64,000 nt of DNA. Source: Calliopsis andreniformis (taxonomy: Eukaryota > Arthropoda > Insecta > Hymenoptera > Andrenidae). The notes beneath the pieces are model-generated. The model searched no databases. It was not told the origin of the DNA and saw only the letters and a program-made list of their open reading frames with translations. The position numbers and the translations under genes are program-made. The first letter of the stretch is position 1. Every line of letters begins with the position of its first letter. Shown in pieces: positions 52,042 through 63,841 of this stretch. The stretch spans positions 2,852,001 through 2,916,000 of the forward strand of contig NW_027480467.1 in NCBI RefSeq assembly GCF_051401765.1, in the 5' to 3' direction.

Positions 52042-52940
52042 GTCCCCAATCCTCAATCTTCAATCCTCAGTCCTGAGTCCTCAATTCTCAATCCTCAATC
52101 CTCAGTCCTCAGTCCTCAAACCTCAATCCTCAACCCTCAGCCCTCATAGTCAATCCTCAATCCTCAATCCTCAATCCTCAGTCTTCAATCCTCAATACTG
52201 TACCTTCAATCCTCAATCCTCAATCCTCAATTCTTTATCCTCAATACTCAATCCTCAATCGTCAATCCTCAATCCCCAACCCTTAACCTTCAATCCTCAA
52301 TCCTCAATCCTCAATGCACAATCCTCAATCTTCAATCCTCAATACTCAATCTTCAATCCTCAATTCTCAATCCTCAATCCTCAATCCTCATTCCTCAATC
52401 CTCAATCCTCAATCTTCAATCCTCAATACTCAATCCTCAATCCTCAATCCTCAATCCTCAATCCTCAATCCTCAACGTTCAATCCGCAATACCCAATCCT
52501 CAATCTTCAATCCTCAATCCACAATCCTCAATCCTCAATCTTCAATCCTCAATCCTCAGTCCTCAAACCTCAATCCTCAACCCTCAGCCCTCATCGTCAA
52601 TTCTCAATCCTCAATCCTCAATCCTCAATCTTCAATCCTCAATACTCAATCTTCAATCCACTATCCTCAATCTTCAATCCTTAATACTGAATCTTCAATT
52701 CTCAATCCTCAATCCTCCATACTCAATCCTCAATCCTAAGTCTTCAATCCTCAATCTTCAACCCTCAATAATCAATCTTCAATCCTCAATCCTCAATCCT
52801 CAATCCTCAATCCTCAATCCTCAACGTTCAATCCGCAATACCCAATCCTCAATCTTCAATCCTCAATCCACAATCCTCAATCCTCAATCTTCAATCCTCA
52901 ATCCTCAGTCCTCAAACCTCAATCCTGAATCCTCAATCCT
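52042..52940. repeat. F-derived segment with a short internal repeat
   Basis: 52,043-52,473 follows block F copy 1 (offset 10,543). A phrase of about 110 bp beginning CAACGTTCAATCCGC occurs at 52,473 and again at 52,822, 349 bp apart. A similar phrase lies near 56,369. No island begins in this interval. Confidence 0.8.
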
Positions 52941-53747
52941 GAATCCTCAATCTTCAGCCCTCAGTCCTCAACAATCAGTTGTCAACCCTGAATCCTCAAT
53001 AGAATATCCTCAATTCACAGTTTTCAATACCCAATACTCAATCTGCAATCTTCAAACCTCTATCCACAAACATCAATTCTCATCACTCAACACTCAACAC
53101 TCAGTCCTCAATGCTCAATTCTCAATCCTCAATCCAGAATCCTCAATCGTCAATTTTCAATCCTCAATCTCCAGTCCTCAATCTTCAATCCTCAGTGCTC
53201 AATCCTCAATCCTCAATCCTCAGTCATCAATCCTCAATCCTCAATCCTCAAACCTCAAACCTCAACCGTCAGTCCTCGTCCTCAATCCTCAACACTCAAT
53301 CCTCAATCCTCAATCTTCAATCATCAATACTCAATATTCAATCCTCAATCTTCAATCCTCAATCCTCAATCCTCAATCCTCAATCCTCAATATTTAACAC
53401 ACAACCCTCAACCACCAATCCTCAATACTCAACCATCAATCCTCAATTCTCAATACTCAATAGAGTATCCTGAATTCTCATGGTTCAATTCTCAATCCAC
53501 AATATTCAATAATCAAATCTCAATCCTCAAACATCAATTCTCAACACTCACTCCTCAACACTCAGTCCTCTCTCTTCAATCCTCCATCCTCAACCCTCAA
53601 TCCTCAAGCGTCAATCCTCAATCCTCAATCCTCAACCCTCAATGCTCAGTCCTCAAATCTCAATCCCGAATCCTCAATCCTGAATCCTCAATCTTTAGCC
53701 CTCAGTACTCAACAATCAATTGTCAATCCTCAATCCTCATTAGAGTA

Positions 53748-53848
53748 TCCTCAATTCACAGTTTTCAATACTCGATCCCCATTCTTCAATCTTCAAATCT
53801 CAATCCACAAACATCAATTCCCATCGCTCAAACCTCAACACTAAGTCC
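53748..53848 (+). repeat. Island subtype D (type example)
   Basis: About 100 bp: CATTAGAGTATC, TCAATTCACAGTTTTCAATA, ATCCCCATTCTTCAATC, then CAACACTAAGTCC, the only island type with CTAAGTCC in its tail. Starts: 30522 (CAATAGAAT form), 53748, 56909 and 57861. In three of four cases it follows a C island by 280-290 bp. Confidence 0.88.
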
Positions 53849-54080
53849 TCAATCTTCAATCCTCAACCCTCAATCCTCAACCTTCAATCCTCAACACTCA
53901 ATCTTCAATCCTCAATCCTCAATTCTGATTCCTCAATCCTCAGTCCTCAATCGGCAATCCTCAATCCCCAATCCTCAATCTTCAATCCTCAATCCTCAAT
54001 CCTCAATCCTCAATCCTCAATCTTCTATCCTCAATACTCAATCTTCAATCCTCAATCATCAATCCTCAATCCTCAATCCC

Positions 54081-54152
54081 CAATAGAACATCCTGAATTC
54101 TCAGGATTCAATACTCAAACCTCAAACCTCAAACCTCAAACCTCAGCCATCA
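54081..54152 (+). repeat. Island subtype E (type example)
   Basis: A short form of about 70 bp: CAATAGAACATCCTGAATTC, TCAGGATTCAATACTC, then straight into heptamers without the CACAAACATCA tail. Starts: 16599, 23572 (both GAATTG and CAGGGTTC), 54081 and 57105. It looks like an A or C island truncated on its right side. Confidence 0.85.
54116..54143. repeat. Homogeneous run of a minor variant, (CAAACCT)x4
   Basis: Four identical CAAACCT heptamers follow the subtype E island. The same run of four stands at 57,140-57,167. Elsewhere this variant is mostly single, so it marks a local expansion that predates the copying of the surrounding block. Confidence 0.9.
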
Positions 54153-54933
54153 TGCTCAATCCTCAATCCTCAACCTTCAATCCTCAACACTCAACCTTCA
54201 ATCCTCAATCCTCAATCCTCAATCTTCAAACCTCAATCCTCAATCCTCAATCCTCAATCCTCATTCCCCAAACCTCAATCCTCAAACCTCAGTCCTCATC
54301 CTCAATTCTCAACCCTCAACCCTCAATCCTCAAACCACAATCCTCAGCTGTCAGTCCTCGTCCTCAATCCTCAACCCACAATCCTCAATCCTCAATCTTC
54401 AATCATCAATACTCAATCTTCAATCCTCAATCCTCAATCCTCAATCCTCATTCTCAAACCTCAATCCTCAACCCTCAGTCCTTATCCTCAATTCTCAAAC
54501 CTCAATCCTCAATCCTCAATCCTCAATCTTCAATCCTCAATAATCAATTTTCAATCCTATATCCACAATCCCCAATCGTCAATCCTTAATCCTCAATCTT
54601 CAATCCTCAATACTCAATCTTCAATCCTCAGTCCTCAGTCCTCAATCATCAATTCTGAATTCTCAATCCTGAATCCTCAATCTTCAGCCCTCAGTCCTCA
54701 ACAATCAGTTGTCAATTCTCAATCCTCAATAGAATATCATTAATTCACAACTTTCAATACTCAATGCTCAATCTGCAATCTTCAAATATCTATCCACAAA
54801 CATCAATTCTCATCACACAACCCTCAACACTCAGTCCCCAATCCTCAATCTTCAATCCTCAATCCTCAATCCTCAATCCTCAATCCTCAATCCTCAATCT
54901 TCAATTCTCAATGCTCTATCATCAATCCTCAAC

Positions 54934-56365
54934 ACTCAGCCCTCATCCTCAATCCTCAATCCTCAATCCTCAATCCTCAATCTTCAATCCTCAATACTCA
55001 GCCTTCAATCCTCAATCCTCAATCCTCAGTCCTCAAACCTCAATTCTGAATCCCCAATCCTGAATCCTCAATCTTCAGCACTCAGTCCTCAACAGTCAGG
55101 TGACAATCCTCAATCCTCAATAGAATATCCTCAATTCACAGATTTCAATACACAATACTCAATCTGGAATCTTCAAATCTCTATCCACAAACATCAATTC
55201 TCATCACTCAACCCTCAACGCTCAGTCCTCAATCTTCAATCCTCAATCCTCAATCCTCAATCTTCAATCCTCAATACTCAACATTCAATCCTCAAACCTC
55301 AATTCTCAATCCTCAATCCTCAATACTCAATCGTCAATCCCCAATCCCCAATCCACAACCTTCGATCCTCAATCCTCAATCCTCAATCCTCAATCCTCAA
55401 TCCTCAATCTTCGATCCTCAATACTTAATCATCAATCCTCAATCCTCAATTCTCAATCCTCAATCCTTGATCCTCAATCTTCAATCCTCATTCCCCAGTC
55501 CTCTATCTTCAATCCTCAATGCCCAATCCTCAATCCTCAGTCCTCAGTCCTCAATCCTCAACCCTCAGACCTCGTCCTCAATCCTCAACCCTCAATAATC
55601 AGTCCGCAATATTCAATCATCAATACTCAATCTTCAATCCCCAATCCTCAATTCTTAATCCTCAATCCTCAATACTCAATCCCCAGTCCTCAGTCCTCAA
55701 TCTTCAATACTCGATCCGCCAGTCCTCAATATACAGCACACAACCCTCAACCATCAATCCTCAATACTCAACCATCAATCCTCAATTCTCAATACTCAGT
55801 AGAATATCCTGAATTCTCGGTTTTCAATACTCAATCCTCAATCACCAATCTTCAAATCTCCATCCACAAACATCAATTCTCATCTCTGAACCCTCAACGC
55901 ACAGTCCTCAATCTTCAATCCTCAATATTCAATCCTCAATCTTCAATACTCAATACTCAACCTTCAATCCTCAATCCACAATTCTCGATCCTCAATCCTC
56001 AATACTCAATCGTCAATCCCCAATCCCCAATCCTCAACCTTCAATCCTCAATCCTCAATCCTCAATCCTCAATCCTCAATTCTCAATCTTCAATCCCCTA
56101 TACTCAATCTTCAACCCTCAATCCTCAATCCTCAATCCTCAATCCTCATTCTTCAATCCTCAATACCCAATCCTCAATCTTCAATCCTCAATGCTCAATC
56201 CTCAATTCTCAATCAGCAATCCCCAGTCCTCAGACCTCGAACATCAATACTCAACCCTCAGTCCTCGTCCTCAGTCCACAACCCTCAATCCTCAATCCTC
56301 AATCTTCAATCCTCAATACTCAATCTTCAATCCTCAATCCTCAATCCTCAATCCTCAATCCTCAA
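54934..56365. repeat. Block J, copy 1 (1.43 kb)
   Basis: Matches 59,712-61,143 at offset 4,778 (CAGGTGAC at 55,097 corresponds to 59,875). Islands start at 55118 (B) and 55797 (A, CAGTAGAAT form). The second half is block G. Confidence 0.9.
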
Positions 56366-59300
56366 TCCTCAACGTTCAATCCGCAATACCCAATCCTCAA
56401 TCGTCAATCCTCAATCCACAATCCTCAATCCTCAATCTTCAATCCACAATCCTCAGTCCTCAAACCTCAATCCTGAATCCTCAATCCTGAATCCTCAATC
56501 TTCAGCCCTCAGTCCTCAACAATCAGTTGTCAACCCTGAATCCTCAATAGAATATCCTCAATTCACAGTTTTCAAAACCCAATACTCAATCTGCAATCTT
56601 CAAACCTCTATCCACAAACATCAATTCTCATCACTCAACACTCAACACTCAGTCCTCAATGCTCAATCCTCAATCCTCAATCCACAATCCTCAATCGTCA
56701 ATTTTCAATCCTCAATCTCCAGTCCTCAATCTTCAATCCTCAGTGCTCAATCCTCAATCCTCAATCCTCAGTCATCAATCCTCAATCCTCAATCCTCAAT
56801 CTTCAACCCTCAATGCTCTGTCCTCAAATCTCAATCCCGAATCCTCAATCCTGAATCCTCAATCTTTAGCCCTCAGTACTCAACAATCAATTGTCAATCC
56901 TCAATCCTCATTAGAGTATCCTCAATTCACAGTTTTCAATACTCGATCCCCATTCTTCAACCTTCAAATCTCAATCCACAGACATCAGTTCCCATCGCTC
57001 AAACCTCAACACTAAGTCCTCAATCCTCAATCCTCAATCCTCAATCTTCAATCCTCAATACTCAATCTTCAATCCTCAATCATCAGACCTCAATCCTCAA
57101 TCCCCAATAGAACATCCTGAATTCTCAGGATTCAATACTCAAACCTCAAACCTCAAACCTCAAACCTCAGCCATCATCCTCAATCCTCAATCCTCAATCC
57201 TCAACCTTCAATCCTCAACACTCAACCTTCAATCGTCAATCCTCAATCCTCAATCTTCAAACCTCAATCCTCAATCCTCAATCCTCAGTCCTCATTCCCC
57301 AAACCTCAATCCTCAAACCTCAGTCCTCATCCTCAATTCTCAATCCTCAACCCTCAATCCTCAAACCACAATCCTCAGCTGTCAGTCCTCGTCCTCAATC
57401 CTCAACCCACAATCCTCAATCCTCAATCTTCAATCATCAATACTCAATCTTCAATCCTCAATCTTCAATCCTCAATCCTCAATCCTCAATCCTCAATCCT
57501 CAATATTTAACACACAACCCTCAACCACCAATCCTCAATACTCAACCATCAATCCTCAATTCTCAATACTCAATAGAGTATCCTGAATTCTCATGGTTCA
57601 ATTCTCAATCCACAATATTCAATAATCAAATCTCAATCCTCAAACATCAATTCTCAGCACTCACTCCTCAACACTCAGTCCTCTCTCTTCAATCCTCCAT
57701 CCTCAACCCTCAATCCTCAAGCGTCAATCCTCAATCCTCAATCCTCAACCCTCAATGCTCAGTCCTCAAATCTCAATCCCGAATCCTCAATCCTGAATCC
57801 TCAATCTTTAGCCCTCAGTACTCAACAATCAATTGTCAATCCTCAATCCTCATTAGAGTATCCTCAATTCACAGTTTTCAATACTCGATCCCCATTCTTC
57901 AATCTTCAAATCTCAATCCACAAACATCAATTCCCATCGCTCAAACCTCAACACTAAGTCCTCAATCTTCAATCCTCAACCCTCAATCCTCAACCTTCAA
58001 TCCTCAACACTCAATCTTCAATCCTCAATCCTCAATCCTGATTCCTCAATGCTCAGTCCTCAATCGGCAATCCTCAATCCCCAATCCTCAATCTTCAATC
58101 CTCAATCCTCAATCCTCAATCCTCAATCCTCATTCTCAAACCTCAATCCTCAACCCTCAGTCCTTATCCTCAATTCTCAATTCTCAATCCTCAATCCTCA
58201 ATCCTCAATCTTCAATCCTCAATAATCAATTTTCAATCCTAGATCCACAATCCCCAATCGTCAATCCTTAATCCTCAATCTTCAATCCTCAATACTCAAT
58301 CTTCAATCCTCAGTCCTCAGTCCTCAAACATCAATTCTGAATTCTCAATCCTGAATCCTCAATCTTCAGCCCTCAGTCCTCAACAATCAGTTGTCAATTC
58401 TCAATCCTCAATAGAATATCATTAATTCACAACTTTCAATACTCAATGCTCAATCTGCAATCTTCAAATATCTATCCACAAACATCAATTCTCATCACAC
58501 AACCCTCAACACTCAGTCCCCAATCCTCAATCTTCAATCCTCAATCCTCAATCCTCAATCCTCAATCTTCAATCCTCAATCTTCAATTCTCAATGCTCTA
58601 TCATCAATCCTCAACACTCAGCCCTCATCCTCAATCCTCAATCCTCAACGACAATCCTCAATCTTCAATCCTCAATACTCAATATTCAATTCTCAATCCT
58701 CAGTCCTCAAACCTAAATTCTGAATCCTCAATCCTGAATCCTCAATCCTGAATCCTCAATCTTCAGACCTAAGTCCTAAACAATCAGTTGTCAATTCACA
58801 ATCCTCAATAGAATATCATCAATTCACAGTTTTCAATACTCAATACTCAATCTGCAATCTTTAAACCTCTATCCACAAACATCAATTCTCATAACTCAAC
58901 CCTCAACACTCAGTCCCCAATCCTCAATCTTCAATCCTCAATCCTCAATCCTCAATCCTCAATCCTGAATCCTCAATCTTCAATCCTCAATACTCAATCA
59001 TCAATCCTCAATCCTCAATCCACAATCCTCAATCCTCAACCCTCAATCGTCAGTCTTCAAACCTCAAAACTCAACCTTCAATCCTCAATCCTCAATCCTC
59101 AAGCCTCATCCTTCAATCCTCAATACCCAATCCTCAATCTTCAATACTCAATCCTCAATCCTCAATTCTCAACCCTCAATCCTCAATCCTCAGTCCTCAA
59201 TCCTAAATCCTCAACGCACAGCTCTCATCCTCAATCCTCAATCCTCAATCCTCAATCCTCAATCCTCAATCTTCAATCCTCAATAATCAATCTTCAATCC

Positions 59301-59711
59301 TCAATCCTCAGTCCTCAAACCTCAATTTTGAATCCTCAATCCTGAATCCTCAATCTTCAGCCCTCAGTCCTCAACAATCAGCTGACAATCCTCAATCCCA
59401 AATAGAATATGCTCAATTCACAGTTTTCAATACTCAATACTCAATCTGCAATCTTCAAACCTCTATCCACAAACATCAGTTCTCATCACTCAACCCTCAA
59501 CACTCAGTCCTCAATGTTCAATCCTCAATCTTCTATCCACAATCCTCAATCGTCAATCTTCAATCCTCAATACTCAATCTTCAATCCTCAATCCTCAATC
59601 CTCATTCTTCAATCCTCAATACCAAATCCTCAATCTTCAATCCCCAATCCTCAATCCTCAATTCTCAATCCTCAATCCTCAGTCCTCAGTCCTTAAACCT
59701 CAATCCTCAAC
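56366..59711. repeat. Shuffled repeats of the 52.9-54.9 kb segment plus B islands
   Basis: Islands start at 56545 (B), 56909 (D), 57105 (E), 57571 (C), 57861 (D), 58409 (B), 58806 (B) and 59400 (B, with AAATAGAAT). 56,540-56,780 follows 52,992-53,232 (offset 3,548). The sequence then jumps to material like 53,640-53,850 (offset 3,171), so a C island interval is skipped here. The full C-D pair comes later, at 57,571-57,861. Confidence 0.82.
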
Positions 59712-61143
59712 CCTCAGCCCTCATCCTCAATCCTCAATCCTCAATCCTCAATCCTCAATCTTCAATCCTCAATACTCAGCCTTCAATCCTCAATCCTCAA
59801 TCCTCAGTCCTCAAACCTCAATTCTGAATCCCCAATCCTGAATCCTCAATCTTCAGCCCTCAGTCCTCAACAGTCAGGTGACAATCCTCAATCCTCAATA
59901 GAATATCCTCAATTCACAGTTTTCAATACACAATACTCAATCTGGAATCTTCAAATCTCTATCCACAAACATCAATTCTCATCACTCAACCCTCAACGCT
60001 CAGTCCTCAATCTTCAATCCTCAATCCTCAATCCTCAATCTTCAATCCTCAATACTCAACATTCAATCCTCAAACCCCAATTCTCAATCCTCAATCCTCA
60101 ATACTCAATCGTCAATCCCCAATCCCCAATCCACAACCTTCGATCCTCAATCCTCAATCCTCAATCCTCAATCCTCAATCCTCAATCTTCGATCCTCAAT
60201 ACTTAATCATCAATCCTCAATCCTCAATTCTCAATCCTCAATCCTTGATCCTCAATCTTCAATCCTCAATCCCCAGTCCTCAATCTTCAATCCTCAATGC
60301 CCAATCCTCAATCCTCAGTCCTCAGTCCTCAATCCTCAACCCTCAGACCTCGTCCTCAATCCTCAACCCTCAATAATCAGTCCGCAATATTCAATCATCA
60401 ATACTCAATCTTCAATCCCCAATCCTCAATTCTCAATCCTCAATCCTCAATACTCAATACCCAGTCCTCAGTCCTCAATCTTCAATACTCGATCCGCCAG
60501 TCCTCAATATACAGCACACAACCCTCAACCATCAATCCTCAATACTCAACCATCAATCCTCAATTCTCAATACTCAGTAGAATATCCTGAATTCTCGGTT
60601 TTCAATACTCAATCCTCAATCACCAATCTTCAAATCTCCATCCACAAACATCAATTCTCATCTCTGAACCCTCAACGCACAGTCCTCAATCTTCAATCCT
60701 CAATATTCAATCCTCAATCTTCAATACTCAATACTCAACCTTCAATCCTCAATCCACAATTCTCGATCCTCAATCCTCAATACTCAATCGTCAATCCCCA
60801 ATCCCCAATCCTCAACCTTCAATCCTCAATCCTCAATCCTCAATCCTCAATCCTCAATTCTCAATCTTCAATCCCCTATACTCAATCTTCAACCCTCAAT
60901 CCTCAATCCTCAATCCTCAATCCTCATTCTTCAATCCTCAATACCCAATCCTCAATCTTCAATCCTCAATGCTCAATCCTCAATTCTCAATCAGCAATCC
61001 CCAATCCTCAGACCTCGAACATCAATACTCAACCCTCAGTCCTCGTCCTCAGTCCACAACCCTCAATCCTCAATCCTCAATCCTCAATCCTCAATACTCA
61101 ATCTTCAATCCTCAATCCTCAATCCTCAATCCTCAATCCTCAA
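59712..61143. repeat. Block J, copy 2
   Basis: Offset 4,778 from copy 1, with islands at 59896 (B) and 60575 (A, CAGTAGAAT form). The last part, from 60,807, is also the start of block I. The right end diverges from copy 1 where copy 1 goes on to CAACGTTC and this copy goes on to block H. Confidence 0.9.
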
Positions 61144-61745
61144 TCTTCATTACTCAATACCCAATCCTCAATGTTCAATCCACAATACCCAATCCTCAAT
61201 CTTCAATACTAAGACGTCAATCCTAAATCCTCAATACTCAATCCTCAACCCTCAGTCCTCAAACCTCAATCCTGAATCCTGAATCCTGAATCCTCAATCT
61301 TCAGCACTCAGTCCTCAACAATCAGTTGTCAATCCTCAATCCTCAATAGAATATCCTCAGTTCAGAGTTTTCAATACGCAATACTCAATCTGCAATCTTT
61401 AAATCACTATCCACAAACATCAATTCTCATCACTCAACCCTCAACACTCAGTCCCGAATCCTCAATCTTCAATCCTCAATCCTGAATCCTCAATTCTCAG
61501 TCCTCAATCCTCAGTCCTCAGTCCCCAAACCTCAATCCTCAACACTCTGACCTCATAGTCAATCCTCAATCCTCAATCCTCAATCCTCAATATTCAATCC
61601 TCAATACTGTATCTTCAATCCTCAATCCTCAATCCTCAATCCTCAATTCTTAATCCTCAATAGTCAATCCTCAATCGTCAATACTCAATCCCCAATCCTT
61701 AATCTTCAATCCTCATTCTTCAATCCTCAATACCCAATCCTCAAT
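60807..61745. repeat. Block I, copy 1 (939 bp)
   Basis: Matches 62,903-63,841 at offset 2,096. Two single-base differences seen: near 61,470 (CTTCAATCC versus CTTCAACCC) and 61,542 (CAACACTCTG versus CAACCCTCTG). A B island starts at 61344 and a triple TGAATCC run at 61,271. From 61,144 it is also copy 2 of block H. Confidence 0.9.
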
Positions 61746-62902
61746 CTTCAATCCTCAATGCTCAATCCTCAATTCTCAATCAGCAATCCCCAATCCTCAG
61801 ACCTCGAACATCAATACTCAACCCTGAGTCCTCGTCCTCAGTCCACAACCCTCAATCCTCAATCCTCAATCTTCAATCCTCAATACTCAATTTTCAATCC
61901 TCAATCCTCAATCCTCAATCCTCAATCCTCAATCCTCAATCCTCAATCGTCAGTCTTCAGACCTCAATACTCAATCTTCAATCCTCAATCCTCAATCCTC
62001 AATCCTCAAGCCTCATCCTTCAATCCTCAAAACCCAAACCTCAATCTTCAATACTCAATCCTCAATCCTCAATAATCAATCTTCAATCCTCAATCCTCAA
62101 TCCTCAATCCTCAATCCTCATTCGTCAACCCTAAATACCCAATCCTCAATCTTCAATCATCAATACTCAATCTTCAACCCTCAATCCTCAATACTCAAAC
62201 CTCAATCCTCAATCCTCAATCCTCAATCCTCAATCCTCAATCTTCTATCCTCAATACTCAATCATCAATCCTCAATCCTCAATCCTCAATCCTCAATCCT
62301 CAACCCTCAATCGTCAGTCTTCAAACCTCAATACTCAATCTTCAATCCACAATCCTCAATCCTCAATCCTCAAGCCTCATCCTTCAATCCTCAATACCCA
62401 ATCCTCAATCTTCAATACTCAATCCTCAATCCTCAATAATCAATCTTCAGTCCTCAATCCTCAGTCCTCAAACCTCAATTCTGAATCCTCAATCCTGAAT
62501 CCTTAACCTTCAGCCCTTAGTCCTCAACAATCAGTTGACAATCCTCAATCCTCAATAGAATATCATCAATTCACAGCTTTCAATACTCAATACTCAATCT
62601 GCAATCTTCAAACCTCTATCCACAAACATCAATTCTCATCACACAACCCTCGACACTCAGTCCTCAATGTTCAATCCTCAATCTTCAATGCACAATCCTC
62701 AATCGTCAATCTTCAATCCTCACTACTCAATCTTCAATCCTCAATCCTCAATCCTCAATCCTCAATCCTCATTCGTCAATCCTAAATACCCAATGCTCAA
62801 TCTTCAATCCTCAATCCTCAATCCTCAATTCTCAATCCTCAATCCTCAGTCCTCAGTGCTTAAACCTCAATCGTCAACCCTCAGCCCTCATCCTCAATCC
62901 TC
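61746..62902. repeat. H continuation and X-like phrases
   Basis: Up to about 62,004 this continues block H (51,079 corresponds to 61,758). It then uses phrases of cassette X and of 59,040-59,400 (CAAGCCTCATCC near 62,008 and 62,369). A B island starts at 62553. No gene. Confidence 0.78.
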
Positions 62903-63841
62903 AATCCTCAACCTTCAATCCTCAATCCTCAATCCTCAATCCTCAATCCTCAATTCTCAATCTTCAATCCCCTATACTCAATCTTCAACCCTCAATCCTC
63001 AATCCTCAATCCTCAATCCTCATTCTTCAATCCTCAATACCCAATCCTCAATCTTCAATCCTCAATGCTCAATCCTCAATTCTCAATCAGCAATCCCCAA
63101 TCCTCAGACCTCGAACATCAATACTCAACCCTCAGTCCTCGTCCTCAGTCCACAACCCTCAATCCTCAATCCTCAATCCTCAATCCTCAATACTCAATCT
63201 TCAATCCTCAATCCTCAATCCTCAATCCTCAATCCTCAATCTTCATTACTCAATACCCAATCCTCAATGTTCAATCCACAATACCCAATCCTCAATCTTC
63301 AATACTAAGACGTCAATCCTAAATCCTCAATACTCAATCCTCAACCCTCAGTCCTCAAACCTCAATCCTGAATCCTGAATCCTGAATCCTCAATCTTCAG
63401 CACTCAGTCCTCAACAATCAGTTGTCAATCCTCAATCCTCAATAGAATATCCTCAGTTCAGAGTTTTCAATACGCAATACTCAATCTGCAATCTTTAAAT
63501 CACTATCCACAAACATCAATTCTCATCACTCAACCCTCAACACTCAGTCCCGAATCCTCAATCTTCAACCCTCAATCCTGAATCCTCAATTCTCAGTCCT
63601 CAATCCTCAGTCCTCAGTCCCCAAACCTCAATCCTCAACCCTCTGACCTCATAGTCAATCCTCAATCCTCAATCCTCAATCCTCAATATTCAATCCTCAA
63701 TACTGTATCTTCAATCCTCAATCCTCAATCCTCAATCCTCAATTCTTAATCCTCAATAGTCAATCCTCAATCGTCAATACTCAATCCCCAATCCTTAATC
63801 TTCAATCCTCATTCTTCAATCCTCAATACCCAATCCTCAAT
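62903..63841. repeat. Block I, copy 2 (939 bp)
   Basis: Offset 2,096 from copy 1. B island at 63440; triple TGAATCC run at 63,367. It diverges at 63,842. Confidence 0.9.

Larger units (their letters stand above)
52941..54933. repeat. Mosaic rich in islands (B, C, D, E, B)
   Basis: Islands start at 52997 (B), 53458 (C), 53748 (D, CATTAGAGTATC form), 54081 (E) and 54727 (B). 53,345-53,990 recurs at 57,458-58,103 (offset 4,113). 54,430-54,933 recurs at 58,112-58,615 (offset 3,682). 54,081-54,430 recurs from 57,105 (offset 3,024, then 3,031). The pieces reappear in a different order downstream. Confidence 0.83.
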
